This document shows positions 61,629 through 64,000 of a stretch of 64,000 nucleotides of DNA, piece after piece; within the stretch, counting starts at the first letter, position 1, and each line of letters begins with the position of its first letter. Made by a program: the position numbers and the translations under genes. The stretch lies in the NCBI RefSeq assembly GCF_003818115.1, contig NZ_RPOI01000008.1, positions 1-64,000 on the forward strand. Direction: 5' to 3'. Source of the stretch: Citrobacter youngae (GTDB lineage: Bacteria; Pseudomonadota; Gammaproteobacteria; Enterobacterales; Enterobacteriaceae). The notes below the pieces were generated by a model. That model saw nothing but the letters and a program-made list of their open reading frames with translations. It did no database searches and was not told the origin of the DNA.

Positions 61629-62669
61629 TTAGCCCACGTATTCCGGTTTCATATCGGCCAGGGTGATGCTGAACTGATCATGCAGTTCATCGCCCAGGTG
61701 ACGTTTCGCAGTTGCAAGAACTCGCTCAACTTCCCCGAAACGCGCTGCAGCATCCGGCTCATCCGGAGACGGCAGGGAGTTGATCGCAGCTTCGACTTTG
61801 TTGCGGTGATCCACCTGGTAATAGCGCTTCACGGCTTTATTTTTCAGCTCTGTGAATAGTGCAGTGCCAAGCAGTGCTTTCTGCGATTCAATATCGGCAC
61901 GGATGGCTTTAGCCTGGTCTACCGTGCTGGACGTATCGATGCGTTCGCGGATCTCATCAGCCAGTGAGTCGATATTTGCCGGTGATTCCTGCGCGCTCTG
62001 CGTGGTTGTGACGTTGTCACCTGAGATATCAGCCAGGTTAACGTGTTTCGGTGCTGGGTTAATCTCTTTCTCAGTGCGTGGCTCAACTTCATCTGGACTG
62101 TAGACGCCGAGGATGACTTCTGGGCAGTACAGGCGAGCCCAGTACTTCACTGCCAGATAAGCGATCTGCTGCTTCGGCGCTGTTTTCCACAGTGGCGAGT
62201 TACGTGTGGTGATATCTGCAAGGTAGATTGGCTCACCCCAGGTAATTTCATCTTCGCCTCGCAGTACGGCACCGACCCTGATAAACAGGCCTAATTCATC
62301 ACGGCCGTCTTTTTTGCCGGCGATCTTCTCCCAGTCACCGCCGTATTCGTAATGGAAGCGACCAACAATGGCGCTGGAGCTGGAGATTACTGCGTTAACC
62401 AGCTGCGCTTCGTAACCCAGAACGCCATTCACCAGGTGCGTTTTCTGGGCAACCGCATATGGGTTCATTCCCCACTGCATAGCCTGCATGACGATAGCCA
62501 TACAGTCGGCGGGTTTCCCCGCCAGGTGTTTGGGGACGGTGACTGCAGACTGCGCCATCAATTCAGCGAAAGAGCTAAGCTGGCCGAGTGCCTGCACGTT
62601 GAACACAGCGTTGCTGGCGGAAATGGTGTTTGGTGCCTGCTCGGTCGTAATGATGTTGGTATTTTGCAT
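61629..62669 (-). CDS. recT: Recombinase RecT
   Basis: Single-strand annealing protein that pairs with RecE exonuclease in Rac- and Gifsy-type prophages. The form from ATG 62669 (GGAGGA eight bases before) has 346 residues; an ATG at 62684 overlaps the recE stop and lacks a ribosome site. Core region: LAGKPADCMAIVMQAMQWGMNPYAVAQKTHLVNG and QIAYLAVKYWARLYCPEVILGVYS. The C-terminal third, more variable, carries acidic spacer sequence. Confidence 0.93.
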   Translation of the reverse strand: MQNTNIITTEQAPNTISASNAVFNVQALGQLSSFAELMAQSAVTVPKHLAGKPADCMAIVMQAMQWGMNPYAVAQKTHLVNGVLGYEAQLVNAVISSSSAIVGRFHYEYGGDWEKIAGKKDGRDELGLFIRVGAVLRGEDEITWGEPIYLADITTRNSPLWKTAPKQQIAYLAVKYWARLYCPEVILGVYSPDEVEPRTEKEINPAPKHVNLADISGDNVTTTQSAQESPANIDSLADEIRERIDTSSTVDQAKAIRADIESQKALLGTALFTELKNKAVKRYYQVDHRNKVEAAINSLPSPDEPDAAARFGEVERVLATAKRHLGDELHDQFSITLADMKPEYVG

Positions 62670-62683
62670 GGTCAAATCCTCCA

Positions 62684-64000
62684 TTAAGCCAGACGCAGCG
62701 CTTCAAGGCGGCGCAGGTCGAAGTCGTTCAGTTCGTCGGTGTAATCAGCGGTGATCGGCGCTGGCCACTCGCCAGTGTCAAAGCCGGTAGCAATAGCGCG
62801 CATTGATTTGCGGTACTCAAGCATGCCCAGCTCCAGTAGTTCAGCGGATGCCTCGATGATGGCGATCCAGTGGTAGTTCTCGTCTTTGTTGACGAAAATC
62901 CAGAAGAACTGGTCCAGTGCTGCGGTCTCGCAATACATTGCCGCGCTCAGGTGGTAGTCACGGTCGATGATTTCGCGGTGCAGTTTGGCGCGCAGGCCTT
63001 CCTGCTTAATGTTCCACATGCTGATGGTTTTCAGGTCGGCGCCGATGCGCACCCCGTTAAGGTCGATTTCCAGATCCGGGCGCACACGGACTTCCAGACC
63101 GGTTTCGTCGTCGAAGCCAAAGTAGCTGACTTCTACTGCGCGGCTCGGGTGTGTCAGTAGCTTGCCCGCGGTCGGGTGCTGGAGCAGGGCTTTCTGAATG
63201 TTCAGTGCAGTGCTCAGTTGCTGGCGGGTGACCAGCACTTTCCCATGCGGATTCTCGCGCCACGCATCCAACAGTTCGTCGGCGAAGACGGCTTCCGGAT
63301 TAACAGACTTCACGGCCTGAATCAGATCCGCTTTGGTACCGGACACTTTCAGCGGCGCCAGTTTCTGCGCTTCCTGTGCAACCAGGTCAGGATTGATGAT
63401 TGCCAGCTGCTCGAGTAACGCATCACGGCTACCACTGGTTTTCACCTGTGCAGGCAGAGTGGCGTTGTATTCCTTGATGCAGGCTTTCATTGCCGCTGCG
63501 GTCTGCTTCTGATCCGCTTCGATACGCTGGTACTCTTCGGGCAGCGACATATAGCTCTGGCCGGTTTCCTCGGCTGAACCACCCAGCGGCACCTGTGCAG
63601 GCAGAGTGGCGTTGTATTCCTCTAGCAAAGCTTTGATATCGTCTGCGCTCAGTTGCGCTGGCAGGCTGGCGTTGTACTCATCAATAAACGCGCGGATCGT
63701 TGCCGTGGTGGTAAATGCGCCTTCCGGAATTATGGGTTCAACGCTAAATTCTTCATCGAGCTGCTCTGGTTGCAGCGACAGCGCATGCACCAGGTTGCCC
63801 ATATCCAGAACCGGAGAGCGTTCTTTCGTGATGGTCTTCTCGATGTGGCGCGCATTGAAGTACATCAGCGACACACGTGCGTCTTTCACCTGGGTAGAGC
63901 TGATACCGTTGGCTGCGTGATAAACCTCGTTAGGCAGGCCTTCATAGCGGCCGGGCTCGAAGTAAGCGGGGTAAACAACAGCTGGTTCGTCAGATTGCGC
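62684..64000 (-). CDS. recE: Exodeoxyribonuclease VIII RecE (5' part outside window)
   Basis: 5'-3' double-strand exonuclease that makes the 3' tails used by RecT. The open frame runs off the right edge; no true start is visible, although a GTG at 63889 is in frame. The nuclease domain begins before that point (YHAANGISSTQVKDAR). It has D272 (RPDLEI) and D285-x-K287 (GADLKT), counted from codon 63889, as PD-(D/E)xK metal ligands, and a YHLSAAMYCE helix. Between the nuclease's first helix and its strands is an extended insert with three copies of EYNA(S/T)LPAQ. Confidence 0.9.
   Translation of the reverse strand, partial: AQSDEPAVVYPAYFEPGRYEGLPNEVYHAANGISSTQVKDARVSLMYFNARHIEKTITKERSPVLDMGNLVHALSLQPEQLDEEFSVEPIIPEGAFTTTATIRAFIDEYNASLPAQLSADDIKALLEEYNATLPAQVPLGGSAEETGQSYMSLPEEYQRIEADQKQTAAAMKACIKEYNATLPAQVKTSGSRDALLEQLAIINPDLVAQEAQKLAPLKVSGTKADLIQAVKSVNPEAVFADELLDAWRENPHGKVLVTRQQLSTALNIQKALLQHPTAGKLLTHPSRAVEVSYFGFDDETGLEVRVRPDLEIDLNGVRIGADLKTISMWNIKQEGLRAKLHREIIDRDYHLSAAMYCETAALDQFFWIFVNKDENYHWIAIIEASAELLELGMLEYRKSMRAIATGFDTGEWPAPITADYTDELNDFDLRRLEALRLA

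Overview
The window is a stretch of enterobacterial chromosome. The core gene order matches the E. coli and Salmonella map from ychF through pth, dauA, prs, hemA, narGHJI, hns, adhE and opp to clsA, with proteins almost the same as E. coli ones. ERIC and REP repeats and the tyrTV/rtT locus point to the same family. The accessory genes and the lost chaB suggest Citrobacter or a close relative, but that placement is inference; no species-level marker was searched.

Layout. 1-2.5 kb: ychF-pth and divergent ychH. 2.5-9.8 kb: an insertion relative to E. coli between ychH and dauA. It holds, on the minus strand, a perfect FNR-type palindrome, a cobalamin riboswitch, a three-gene BtuCDF/FecBCD-type importer, a pseudoazurin, and Rieske, cytochrome b and cytochrome c1 genes (a complete bc1 complex), plus an acetyltransferase. 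9.8-20 kb: dauA, prs, ispE-lolB and the hemA-prfA-prmC-sirB2-sirB1-kdsA run. 20-22.5 kb: a bdcA/bdcR pair and a broken amidohydrolase. 22.5-27.2 kb: chaA, chaC (chaB absent), a DUF1883-type protein, ychN and ychO. 27.2-38.6 kb: the nitrate locus narL-narX / narK / narGHJI with FNR and NarL sites. 38.6-39.6 kb: two tRNA-Tyr genes with rtT repeats. 39.6-46 kb: purU, ychJ, rssA, rssB, galU, hns, tdk. 46-57 kb: adhE, ychE, oppABCDF with an ERIC element inside the operon, then a Kv-type channel. 57.5-59.7 kb: yciU, clsA, yciY. 59.9-64 kb: the left end of a lambdoid prophage (integrase, excisionase-like gene, DUF4060, recT, recE), running off the window.

The most unusual part is the seven-gene insertion at 2.5-9.1 kb. 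Enteric bacteria generally respire without a bc1 complex. Here a full bc1 set and a blue-copper carrier are joined by tight gene spacing to an importer whose leader is a recognisable B12 riboswitch, behind an FNR box. The sequence therefore predicts a periplasmic electron-transfer branch made mainly under anoxia and shut down when cobalamin is plentiful. Its terminal electron acceptor and the importer's substrate cannot be read from this window.
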